Of a stretch of DNA of 64,000 bases, positions 16,019 through 23,270 are shown in pieces (position 1 is the stretch's first letter; each line of letters opens with the position of its first letter). The notes beneath the pieces were generated by a model, which saw only the letters and a program-made list of their open reading frames with translations, was not told where the DNA came from and made no database searches. Both the position numbers and the translations under genes were made by a program. The DNA comes from CAYGDP01 sp964348665 (GTDB taxonomy: Bacteria > Verrucomicrobiota > Verrucomicrobiia > Palsa-1439 > CAYGDP01): contig CAYGDP010000002.1 of assembly GCA_964348665.1 (NCBI GenBank), positions 183,833-247,832 on the forward strand, given 5' to 3'.

Positions 16019-17503
16019 ATGAAAAAAATCGCGTTTGTATTGACATTGTCCCTCTCCGTGTGGGCTGCGGGCGCAGACCCATCGGAGCAGGTTGAGGAGA
16101 TCATCATTGGCCTCTCGCCGTTTCAAACCGCCGGGGTGCGGTCCAAGCAAGAGGCGGCGATCAAACGGTTCGTATTGTCTGATTGTCCCAATGGCAGTCC
16201 TATCGTCGTATGGGATGCCTGGGAATTGAAAATCATCTGCGAGCTTCGCTTGCCCAAACTCGCTTATGATTCGGCAATTGCACGCGCGCCTCATGTCGCC
16301 CCTGCGCTCATCGCTCTTAAGAATTGGGGCACAGAGTTGGATGGCAAACCTCCACCAGCAGACCTGAAAGGCTCCGCTGCGATTCGATTCCCGGAATGGT
16401 TGCAGGCGGCCAGCGCCGAAGCCGCGGCCAAACCTTCGAGTATCGTCGTGCTTGCAAGCCCGTTTTATATTTCTCCAGGCGAGCCGTCTTTCTCAATGAT
16501 TGATTCTCGCTATCCGGCAGATGGGCACCTGAATGTTACGGCTGCCGAGTCGCTCTACGGGATCGCGGATAAACGTGACCGTCTCAAAAACCGCGTCGTC
16601 CTGTGGGCGTACGAGTCGGAGAGCATCTGGTCATCAGAACGCCACCACCAAGCCGTGAGCCGGTGGTGGGCGGTGTTTGTGGCCGGTCAAGGCGGGCGGC
16701 TTTGCGCATTTAGTAGCGATATGCCGCAAGTCTTGTCGGCAGCGACCCGTCCGAGTGAACGTGCAATCGGGCAATTCTCTCTGAACGGAGAACGGGACGG
16801 GCTGGTGATGCTGACAGCGGCCAAACGTGAAGTCCCGCTGAAGGTTGAAAGTCCGAAGCCCGCTCCAAGTCCGGAGATTGCGCCGACTACTTCTGCGACG
16901 CCGACGGTTAAGACATCGCCACCTCCAACAACTCCCGTGGCACCCCTTCAAGAAAAAGTCAGTCCTGACACCAAATCAGAACTACCAGAAAAACCTGCGC
17001 AACCTGAAGCGGCGGTAATTAAGGACATTCCTGTTCCACGCTCAGGTAACGTCGGAATCGCGGCGATTTGGAAAGTGGATGGTGCGGCAGGCGCAACCAC
17101 CGATCTCGACCTGTATGTGGCCACCGAACCGGGCCAGCCCGAAGCGTTTTGGAAACGCCCCAAGACACCGCGAGTGGAATACTTTCGCGACATCCGGCAG
17201 GCGAAATCCGCCAATGACTCGGACCGATGGCGTGAGTCATGGGAATATGTGGAAGTCGAAAATGCCGAGCTGGGAAGCCCTGCGAAAGCGCCAACTTGTT
17301 GGTTGAATGTGTATCGTTCAAGCAGCCGGGTTCACGGCTTCGTCCGAGTTCAATTCAATGGAAAGATTGTTGACCGGCCGTTTCAGTTTGACGTGCGACG
17401 TGGCAACGCAGGTCGCGACTCTGACCCTGCTGCGCGTACTCGTAGCCCCTACTGGTTGCGAATTGATCTGACCGAGTTCTTCGCGAACCAGGCCAAAAAA
17501 TAA
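16019..17503 (+). CDS. exported hypothetical protein with Pro-rich linker
   Basis: A 494-residue protein with a clear signal peptide (MKKIAFVLTLSLSVWAAGAD). AAAGGAG lies 12 bases upstream of the ATG. The N-terminal domain (to about residue 270) has alternating strands such as SPIVVWDAWELKIICEL and SSIVVLASPFYISPG, which could be a von Willebrand A-like or Rossmann fold, but no complete MIDAS motif is visible. A Pro/Thr/Ser-rich linker (about 280-330) leads to a C-terminal domain with TTDLDLYVATEPG and RVEYFRDI. That pattern resembles secreted beta domains with acidic calcium-binding loops. As the last large gene of the operon, it may be the periplasmic or surface part of the system. Confidence 0.55.
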   Translation: MKKIAFVLTLSLSVWAAGADPSEQVEEIIIGLSPFQTAGVRSKQEAAIKRFVLSDCPNGSPIVVWDAWELKIICELRLPKLAYDSAIARAPHVAPALIALKNWGTELDGKPPPADLKGSAAIRFPEWLQAASAEAAAKPSSIVVLASPFYISPGEPSFSMIDSRYPADGHLNVTAAESLYGIADKRDRLKNRVVLWAYESESIWSSERHHQAVSRWWAVFVAGQGGRLCAFSSDMPQVLSAATRPSERAIGQFSLNGERDGLVMLTAAKREVPLKVESPKPAPSPEIAPTTSATPTVKTSPPPTTPVAPLQEKVSPDTKSELPEKPAQPEAAVIKDIPVPRSGNVGIAAIWKVDGAAGATTDLDLYVATEPGQPEAFWKRPKTPRVEYFRDIRQAKSANDSDRWRESWEYVEVENAELGSPAKAPTCWLNVYRSSSRVHGFVRVQFNGKIVDRPFQFDVRRGNAGRDSDPAARTRSPYWLRIDLTEFFANQAKK

Positions 17504-17545
17504 AAACTGATTAACCATGGCAAAGAATAATTCAAGGGTGGTGTC

Positions 17546-17851
17546 ATGATTACCCTCTCCTGTAAATCTTACCGAGCACGGGCCGATGGCGAGAACATCA
17601 CCATCGAGATTGACGGCGCTCAACCCGCGAATTTCATCCCTCAAATGATGAGCAAGGCGGACGTGGCAGATCGGCTGCGGATCAGCGTCCGAAAAGTTTC
17701 AGATCTTGCTCAGTCCGGCCGTTTGCCGATTATCCGCGTTGGCGGCTCGGTCAGATTTCGGGAAGAAGATGTTCTCCGCTTATTGACGGATAATCATGAG
17801 CAAAAGGCGCGAGTGCTTGCACTGCCGTCACGGGGCAAGTTGGCGAGCTGA
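17546..17851 (+). CDS. excisionase-like helix-turn-helix protein
   Basis: A 101-residue protein. After about 35 N-terminal residues it contains an HTH_17 (excisionase/MerR-like) domain: MSKADVADRLRISVRKVSDL, followed by AQSGRLPIIRVGGSVRFREEDVL. This fold is used by recombination directionality factors and by small regulators of mobile elements. Its position as the last gene before the presumed attachment site and the tandem direct repeats at 17885-17904 fits an Xis role. The integrase is not in the window and would have to lie to the left. Confidence 0.75.
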   Translation: MITLSCKSYRARADGENITIEIDGAQPANFIPQMMSKADVADRLRISVRKVSDLAQSGRLPIIRVGGSVRFREEDVLRLLTDNHEQKARVLALPSRGKLAS

Positions 17852-17884
17852 TAGTTTTTCTCGACGGATGACTTTCCAAAACTG

Positions 17885-17904
17885 CGTGACAAAACGTGAC
17901 AAAA
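17885..17904. repeat. tandem 10-bp direct repeat (CGTGACAAAA x2)
   Basis: Two exact head-to-tail copies of CGTGACAAAA lie 33 bases after the excisionase-like gene and 80-100 bases before the tRNA-like junction. Arm-type integrase or Xis binding sites are commonly arranged in this way. Role inferred from position only. Confidence 0.5.
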
Positions 17905-17917
17905 GAAGGGGCTTACC

Positions 17918-17956
17918 CTGCATTTTTCTGCATTTTGGGCCTGCAAAAATGTGCAG
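17918..17956. repeat. CTGCATTTT direct and inverted repeats
   Basis: CTGCATTTTT is followed at once by CTGCATTTT, and after a GC-rich spacer by the inverted AAAAATGTGCAG. The cluster lies between the direct repeats at 17885 and the tRNA-like sequence, so it may be a further part of the recombination site. It has no ribosome-site or promoter features. Confidence 0.45.
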
Positions 17957-17983
17957 ATTCGTGCGAGAATGACATAAGGCGCT

Positions 17984-18007
17984 GGATTCAAATCCCGCCG
18001 CCCCGAT
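17984..18007 (+). other. putative attachment site (tRNA 3'-end fragment)
   Basis: The sequence GATTCAAATCCCGCCGCCCC and the next bases GAT read like the T-loop, T-stem and acceptor 3' side of a tRNA gene (TTCAAAT loop, then CCCGC, then the acceptor strand). The matching 5' acceptor strand (CGGGGCG) and the rest of a tRNA are absent upstream, so only a 3' fragment is present. Such a fragment is the usual footprint left at one end of an element integrated into a tRNA gene. Core genes begin directly to the right, and the excisionase-like gene lies to the left. Confidence 0.55.
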
Positions 18008-18048
18008 ATTTTTATTTTGGACGAGAGTGGCGGCTCGCCGGAGGCGGA

Positions 18049-18067
18049 CAAGTCCCGCCGCCCCGAT
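18049..18067 (+). repeat. second copy of the tRNA-like direct repeat
   Basis: This 19-base sequence matches 17989-18007 with a single A/G difference; the two copies are exactly 60 bases apart. It ends one base before the stop codon of the small membrane-protein gene. It may mark an earlier integration or excision event at the same site. Confidence 0.5.
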
Positions 18068-18068
18068 T

Positions 18069-18233
18069 TTACTTCGGCATCACAGTTTCTTCCGCTGGCT
18101 TGTCTGGGATGCGACTGCGCCGCACGCCAAACGATCCGTCCAGCCCGTACGCGCGCTCGTACAACCACACGCACACGATCAGCACCACCACGATGGCGGC
18201 AATAAGCGCGAAGGGTAGGAGCGTTTTTTTCAT
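18069..18233 (-). CDS. small single-pass membrane protein
   Basis: A 54-residue protein: MKKTLLPFALIAAIVVVLIV is a single membrane segment or uncleaved signal anchor, followed by a polar tail (ERAYGLDGSFGVRRSRIP, EETVMPK). ATG 18233 is chosen at the hydrophobic segment; longer in-frame forms begin in a region without coding character. Its stop codon abuts the second tRNA-like repeat, so it is the first gene on the chromosomal side of the junction. No known family. Confidence 0.5.
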   Translation of the reverse strand: MKKTLLPFALIAAIVVVLIVCVWLYERAYGLDGSFGVRRSRIPDKPAEETVMPK

Positions 18234-18365
18234 TCCCGCCGCCATCATAACGCCCCGACAGCAAAAATCAAGAATCGCGTCCTTGCTGCGGCCAATTTCA
18301 CACCACAAGCAAAGACCACATGCCGAATTTTTCACCCCCGCTGACAACCTGTTGATAAAGTTGCC

Positions 18366-18435
18366 GCGTGAGGTCACGCGGCCTACAATAATGCAGATTT
18401 ACAAAGGGAAGGCTGTAGGCCGCGTAATCTCACGC
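18366..18435. repeat. long imperfect palindrome (22-bp arms)
   Basis: The left arm 18366-18387 and right arm 18414-18435 pair at 20 of 22 positions around a 26-base spacer. Each arm contains a smaller palindrome of the type GCGTGAG..TCACGC and ends in CCTACA/TGTAGG. It lies between the small membrane-protein gene and the 3' end of ispG. It looks like one of several dispersed palindromic repeats in this chromosome and could also end transcription of ispG. Confidence 0.7.
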
Positions 18436-18524
18436 GCCGAAATCGGGATCATTCAATCGACTATTAAGACTTGGTCGAAAGTAGTTCGCCGAATTCACTA
18501 TTAGGAGAGCTATTGGAAAACCCA

Positions 18525-20372
18525 TTAAGCATTGACACTTAAAGGCTTCGCACCTTCCATCACCGGCTCCATCCATTTTCCGTGTTCTTTCATCAAGTCC
18601 ACGAGGGCTTCGACGGCGTCGGCTTCGGGGAGGTGATGTTTCACTGGCGTTTTGCCAACGTAGAGGCTGATCTTGCCGGGGGCCGTGCCGACGTAGCCAA
18701 AATCGGCGTCGGCCATTTCCCCCGGGCCGTTCACCACACAACCCATCACCGCGATTTTGACGCCCTTCAAATGCGCCGTGCGGGCTTTGATGCGAGCGGT
18801 GACGGTCTGCAGATCGAAGAGCGTGCGACCGCAACTCGGACAAGCGACGTAGTCGGTCTTGAAACTCCGGCAACCTGCTGCTTGAAGAATATTCCACGAG
18901 AGACGCAGCGCCGCGCCCGCTCCCTTTTCAGCGCGAACGAGGATCGCATCACCGATGCCGTCACAAAGCAACGCCCCGATGTTCTTCGAGGCTTCGAGCA
19001 AAATCTCGGCCGGATCATCGCGACCCAGTTCGGCGTCGGCTCGGAAAGTGTCTTTCAATAGAATCGGCGCGTGGTTGCCCGCGGCGTCGAGCCGGGCGGC
19101 CAAGATGCGGTAGGCGGCGATGGGGCGGAGGCCCTCACCCTGACCCTCTCCCGCAGGCGCGGGCGAGGGAAAATTCTTTACTGCGACGAGGCGGTTTTCG
19201 TCAATCGTTTGCGGGTCGAAGGTGAGCGGATCAACTTCCTGCACGCTGCTTTGTTCGTAAATCAGCTCTGGAGGAGTGTCGCCAAAGGGTTTGCCCATCG
19301 CATAGAGCCGGTCGGCAACGGATTTGGTGACACAAACGCGGACAGGTTGTTCGCCGCCGAGTTCAGTGCCGCCGAGTCGAATCGCCTGTGAAGTGCGGCG
19401 CGTGTAGGAGAAGGGATCGCGGGATTCGCAGATGTCGTTAAATCGTTGAATGGTTGAATCGTTAGATCGGGAAAGCTGACCGCTATTGTATGGCTCAACG
19501 AGCGCTTGCGCGACGGGGATTTCACGGACGCTGTCTTCGGTGAGGCTAACGCGAATGGTGTCGCCGATGCCATCCTCCAGCAAAGCGCCGATGCCGATGG
19601 CGCTTTTAATACGTCCGTCTTCGCCTTCACCGGCTTCGGTGACGCCGAGGTGAATCGGGTAATTCCAGTCGGGGCCTTCCTGGTTCAAGCGCGCGACGAG
19701 GAGCCGATAGGCTTCGATCATCACTTTGGGATTGCTCGCTTTCATCGAGAAAATGATGTCGTGGTAATTGTGTTTGCGGCAGATGCGGGCAAATTCAAGC
19801 GCGCTCTCGACCATGCCGAGCGGTGTGTCGCCGTAACGGTTCATGATGCGGTCGGAGAGCGATCCGTGATTGGTGCCGATTCGCATGGCGCGCTGCAGCT
19901 CGATACACTTGAGCACCAGTGGGGTGAAAGCCTCTTCGAGGCGCGCGAGTTCGTCGGCGTATTGGTCGTCGGTATATTCGCGAACGGCGAATTTCTTGCG
20001 GTCGGCGTAGTTGCCGGGATTGATGCGGACTTTCTCAACCCAATTGGCGGCTTCGAGGGCGGCTTTCGGGACGAAATGAATGTCCGCGACAATAGGGGTT
20101 TGAAATCCGCGTTGCCGCAGTTCGGCGACGATATTTTTGAGATTCTGCGCGTCGGCGATGGCAGGGGCGGTGATGCGAAGTATTTCGCAGCCTGCTTTGA
20201 GAATCGGGATGGATTCGGCCACGCACGCGTCGGTCTTCATCGTGTCGGTGGTCAGCATCGTTTGCACGCGAATCGGATTGTCGCCGCCGACGCCGACGGT
20301 GCCGACCTTCACCTCGCGCGTTTTACGGCGATGGTAGGCGAACGGATTGTCACAGTAGCGGAGTGGGGTCAT
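18525..20372 (-). CDS. ispG: 4-hydroxy-3-methylbut-2-en-1-yl diphosphate synthase, long form
   Basis: IspG (GcpE) makes HMBPP from MEcPP in the methylerythritol phosphate pathway with a [4Fe-4S] cluster. The 615-residue product is the long three-domain form of chlamydiae, verrucomicrobia and plants, not the 370-residue form. The N-terminal TIM barrel starts with VKVGTVGVGGDNPIRVQTM. The C-terminal cluster domain has VACPSCGRTLFDLQ and VMGCVVNGPGEMADADFGYVG with the three cluster Cys. ATG 20372 overlaps the rseP stop (ATGA), so the genes are coupled. Two unusual in-frame segments, NDSTIQRFND and PSPAPAGEGQGEGL, lie in the middle insertion domain and are encoded by sequences that look like dispersed repeats. 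Confidence 0.95.
   Translation of the reverse strand: MTPLRYCDNPFAYHRRKTREVKVGTVGVGGDNPIRVQTMLTTDTMKTDACVAESIPILKAGCEILRITAPAIADAQNLKNIVAELRQRGFQTPIVADIHFVPKAALEAANWVEKVRINPGNYADRKKFAVREYTDDQYADELARLEEAFTPLVLKCIELQRAMRIGTNHGSLSDRIMNRYGDTPLGMVESALEFARICRKHNYHDIIFSMKASNPKVMIEAYRLLVARLNQEGPDWNYPIHLGVTEAGEGEDGRIKSAIGIGALLEDGIGDTIRVSLTEDSVREIPVAQALVEPYNSGQLSRSNDSTIQRFNDICESRDPFSYTRRTSQAIRLGGTELGGEQPVRVCVTKSVADRLYAMGKPFGDTPPELIYEQSSVQEVDPLTFDPQTIDENRLVAVKNFPSPAPAGEGQGEGLRPIAAYRILAARLDAAGNHAPILLKDTFRADAELGRDDPAEILLEASKNIGALLCDGIGDAILVRAEKGAGAALRLSWNILQAAGCRSFKTDYVACPSCGRTLFDLQTVTARIKARTAHLKGVKIAVMGCVVNGPGEMADADFGYVGTAPGKISLYVGKTPVKHHLPEADAVEALVDLMKEHGKWMEPVMEGAKPLSVNA
19144..19169. repeat. palindromic repeat inside ispG
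   Basis: The arms CCCTCTCCCGC and GCGGGCGAGGG (10 of 11 paired) form a hairpin inside the ispG reading frame and encode most of PSPAPAGEGQGEG. The CCCTCTCCC..GGGCGAGGG type of hairpin is common between genes in many bacteria and is unusual inside a conserved enzyme. Confidence 0.6.
19445..19464. repeat. dispersed 20-mer inside ispG
   Basis: The 20-mer GTTGAATGGTTGAATCGTTA occurs identically in the intergenic region at 45723-45742. Here it is within ispG and on the coding strand gives part of STIQRFND. Exact identity over 20 bases at two remote sites supports a dispersed repeat rather than chance. Confidence 0.7.
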
Positions 20373-22009
20373 TTGGTCTGTTCCGCTGCGGGTTTCTTGA
20401 ATTTCCATTTCTGCGGTCCGCGCAAATCCAGCACATCATAGAAGGTCACATAGAGCATATAACTAATGAGGAGGACGGCAAACCCGGTCTGGATCCATTC
20501 TAACAGCCGCACCGGGATCGGTTTCCGGCGGGCGCCTTCGATGATGGCGATGAGGATGTGGCCACCGTCGAGAACAGGGATCGGCAGAAAATTGACAAGC
20601 GCGAGGTTGACGTTGAGCACGACACTGAACCAAAGCACCAATTGCCAGCCGTAATCACTCTGAAACAGCTGATAATAGATCCTGAAAATCATCACTGGCC
20701 CGCCCATATGTTGAGCCTTGATGTCGGATTTTGGCGAGAATAACGCCGTCAGTGTGCTGACTGTGCTATTAACGCTTCCAATGACCTGATCGATGGGTCC
20801 TTGATGGACAATTTCGAATTTTCCAAGGGAGTCCAACGCGATTCCATAATTTGACCAAGCGATTCCAATGCGCGGCTTCTTTTCCTCGTCCGAGACCCCG
20901 TCGGGAATTTCCGGAGTGACTTTGATCTCAATCGTTTTTTTATCGCGCAATACAGCCATGGTCATCGGCGCGCCGCGCTTTTCCTGCACGAGCGCGGTCA
21001 CTCTCGCATAATGACCTACGCGCACGCCATCCACCGCTGTAATGAGATCGCCCTGCCGCAACCCCGCGCGCGAAGCCGGACTGTCGGGAATCACCGACGC
21101 AATCGGGGCGCCTTCGGGCGCGAACAGAATCTTGAGGCGCTGTTCTTTGCGCTCCACGGTTAGCTGCGCCGAACTATTAACATCTTTCTCGAAGTAGTCG
21201 TCCAATTGAAAATAGTGAGTAAGTTTTTGCCCGTTGATTTCCACGAGTAAATCGGTCGCTTTTAAACCAATCTTCTCTGCATAACTGTCTTTTTCCACCG
21301 CGCCGATCATGGGAGTTTCCACGGGCATGATTTTCACCTGTCGCAGGCCCTTGCGCTCCCACGCGCTTGTTTTCGGGATCACCGGTGTGGCTTCCAATCG
21401 CAGTTCTTTCCCATCGCGTTCCACTTTGAATGGGATCGTTGCCCCTTCGCTGCGAACCACCCGCCATGTAACACTTTCACCCATCCCGCCAAACTTGATC
21501 ACGCGCTTGTTGTCCACCTCTAGGATTTTGTCGCCGACCTTCAGCCCCGCCTTCTCGGCTGGCGAATCAGGAAGCACATAGCCGATTGTCGTCGCCGCTT
21601 CCCCTTCGGACACAGGCCGTCCCACAATCCACACCGCCACCGCGAATACGACCGCCAGTCCCATACTAAAAAGCGGACCCGCAAATGCCACAATCACCTT
21701 GTCAGAGACCGAGATCGGCGGCAACGGCTCCTCGTTTGCTTTTTCCTCTGCCTTGCCTTCGATGGCCTCCATAGGCGCCATCTGCGGCAATTTCACATAT
21801 CCTCCCGCAGGTATGCATCCAAGTTGATAGACGACCCCATTAATTTTCTTCTTCCAAAGCGCCTTCCCAAACCAAATCGCGAAGATCTCGACCTTCAGGC
21901 CGCGCCAGCGCGCCGCGAGGAAATGCCCAAGCTCGTGCACGCAGACAAGAAGGTTGAAAACGAGTAGCACCTCGATACAAATAAAAATAATTTTTAGAAT
22001 GCCCATCAT
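20369..22009 (-). CDS. rseP: site-2 intramembrane zinc protease RseP-like
   Basis: A 546-residue M50 protease that cleaves membrane-embedded anti-sigma factors or signal-peptide remnants. VCVHELGHFLAARW near residue 30 is the HExxH active site within the first membrane helix. Two PDZ domains follow (GYVLPDSPAEKAGLKVGDKI and ASVIPDSPASRAGLRQGDLI), with a third weaker PDZ-like part between them. The C-terminal membrane part carries FLPIPVLDGGHILIAIIE, the NxxPxxxxDGG-type second motif. ATG 22009 overlaps the dxr stop. Position between dxr and ispG in a uppS-cdsA-dxr-rseP cluster matches many Gram-negative genomes. Confidence 0.93.
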   Translation of the reverse strand: MMGILKIIFICIEVLLVFNLLVCVHELGHFLAARWRGLKVEIFAIWFGKALWKKKINGVVYQLGCIPAGGYVKLPQMAPMEAIEGKAEEKANEEPLPPISVSDKVIVAFAGPLFSMGLAVVFAVAVWIVGRPVSEGEAATTIGYVLPDSPAEKAGLKVGDKILEVDNKRVIKFGGMGESVTWRVVRSEGATIPFKVERDGKELRLEATPVIPKTSAWERKGLRQVKIMPVETPMIGAVEKDSYAEKIGLKATDLLVEINGQKLTHYFQLDDYFEKDVNSSAQLTVERKEQRLKILFAPEGAPIASVIPDSPASRAGLRQGDLITAVDGVRVGHYARVTALVQEKRGAPMTMAVLRDKKTIEIKVTPEIPDGVSDEEKKPRIGIAWSNYGIALDSLGKFEIVHQGPIDQVIGSVNSTVSTLTALFSPKSDIKAQHMGGPVMIFRIYYQLFQSDYGWQLVLWFSVVLNVNLALVNFLPIPVLDGGHILIAIIEGARRKPIPVRLLEWIQTGFAVLLISYMLYVTFYDVLDLRGPQKWKFKKPAAEQTK

Positions 22010-23172
22010 GATGTTGCCCTCGCCTCCTTTCTGGCCCATGAGTCGGCAGCAATGATTTCATCGAGCGACGGCTTGACCGAGTTGCGATGCGCAGTCATCA
22101 CGCGCTCGACTGTCTCCCAGATCTGCGGGAATCGAATCTGTCCATTCACGAATCGTTCGACCGCCACTTCGTTCGCCGCGTTGAAGACTGCAGGCATCGT
22201 GCCGCATGCCTCGCCCGCCGCCCGCGCCAGTCGCAATGCCGGAAAACGGTCGGTGTCAGGCGGCTCGAACGTCAGCGACCGCGTCTCAGCAAAATTCAAG
22301 GGACGAAGCGAGTTTTTGAACCGCTTCGGATAGAGCAAAGCATACTGAATCGGCGCGCACATGTCGGGATATGATAGTTGCGCCAGAGTGCTGCCGTCCA
22401 CAAACTCCACGAGCGAATGGACGATGCTTTGCGGATGAATCACCACGTCCACTTGTTTCATTGTCATCCCAAAGAGCCATCGCGCCTCGATCATCTCCAG
22501 CCCTTTGTTCATCAGCGTGGCCGAATCAATCGTAATTTTGCGTCCCATGTTCCAGGTCGGATGCTTGAGCGCATCAGCCAACGTCACGTGCGCCAGCTCT
22601 TTCTTGGCCAACTGCCGAAACGGTCCGCCGCTCGCGGTAAGGATGATGCGGTTCACCTCGCCTGGCGCATGCCCGTGAAGGCATTGGAAAATCGCGCTGT
22701 GCTCGCTATCCACCGGCAAAACCTTGACGCGATGCTTTTTCGCTTCGCGCATCACGATCTCACCGGCCATCACGAGAATTTCCTTCGACGCCACTGCGAT
22801 GTCTTTGCCTGCGCGAATCGCGGCCAGCGCGGGCTTCAAGCCTGCCGTTCCGACAATGGCGATGAGAACGATGTCCGCCTCGCGCATCGTCGCCAGCTCG
22901 CAAAGGCCGTCTGCGCCAGAAAATATCTTGGTAGCACAGGCGTCCCTGCCTGTGATTCGCCGTTTTATTTCTCTCGCTTTCGCTTCATCAAACACCGCGA
23001 CCGCCTTCGGTTTCCATTTCGCATACTGCTTTTCAAGCGTGTCAATGTCCTGCTTCGCGGCGAGGCCGACCACGCGCAGGTGGCTGGGCAAATCGGCGGC
23101 GACCTTGAGCGTGCTGGTGCCGATCGAGCCGGTCGAGCCGAGCAAGACGATATTCTTGGGTTTCGTTTTCAG
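22006..23172 (-). CDS. dxr: 1-deoxy-D-xylulose 5-phosphate reductoisomerase
   Basis: Dxr converts DXP to MEP with NADPH, the committed step of the MEP pathway. Signature parts are NIVLLGSTGSIGTSTL (NADPH-binding loop), ASKEILVMAGE, PVDSEHSAIFQCL (metal ligands D, E), GRKITIDSATLMNKGLEMIEA and PAVFNAANEVAVERF. No ATG, GTG or early TTG precedes the first beta strand; CTG 23172 (reading (L/M)KTKPKNIVLLGS) restores it and is chosen, while TTG 23145 would remove the strand. An in-frame peptide GRDACAT (about residues 74-81) is encoded by a palindromic repeat. The stop overlaps the rseP start. Confidence 0.93.
   Translation of the reverse strand: MKTKPKNIVLLGSTGSIGTSTLKVAADLPSHLRVVGLAAKQDIDTLEKQYAKWKPKAVAVFDEAKAREIKRRITGRDACATKIFSGADGLCELATMREADIVLIAIVGTAGLKPALAAIRAGKDIAVASKEILVMAGEIVMREAKKHRVKVLPVDSEHSAIFQCLHGHAPGEVNRIILTASGGPFRQLAKKELAHVTLADALKHPTWNMGRKITIDSATLMNKGLEMIEARWLFGMTMKQVDVVIHPQSIVHSLVEFVDGSTLAQLSYPDMCAPIQYALLYPKRFKNSLRPLNFAETRSLTFEPPDTDRFPALRLARAAGEACGTMPAVFNAANEVAVERFVNGQIRFPQIWETVERVMTAHRNSVKPSLDEIIAADSWARKEARATS
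22931..22954. repeat. palindromic repeat inside dxr
   Basis: CACAGGC and GCCTGTG are separated by six bases, flanked on the left by GTAG. On the coding strand it reads as ITGRDACATK, a peptide not expected in Dxr at this loop. The GTAG next to a palindrome is shared with the other repeat families in the window. Confidence 0.65.
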
Positions 23173-23270
23173 AGCGCAGGAAGATACTCTGTCAGCCCCC
23201 GTTACTCAAGCAGAACACAAACAGTTGAATATTGCGCCGCGCGGCGAGATGGGGATGTTTTAAAATGCTG

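Noticed and set aside
17900..18007. Complete tRNA gene
   Set aside because: Only the T-loop and 3' acceptor side can be read; no matching acceptor 5' strand, D-arm or anticodon arm is present.
19506..20441. Open frame of 311 codons on the plus strand
   Set aside because: It is the antisense shadow of ispG.
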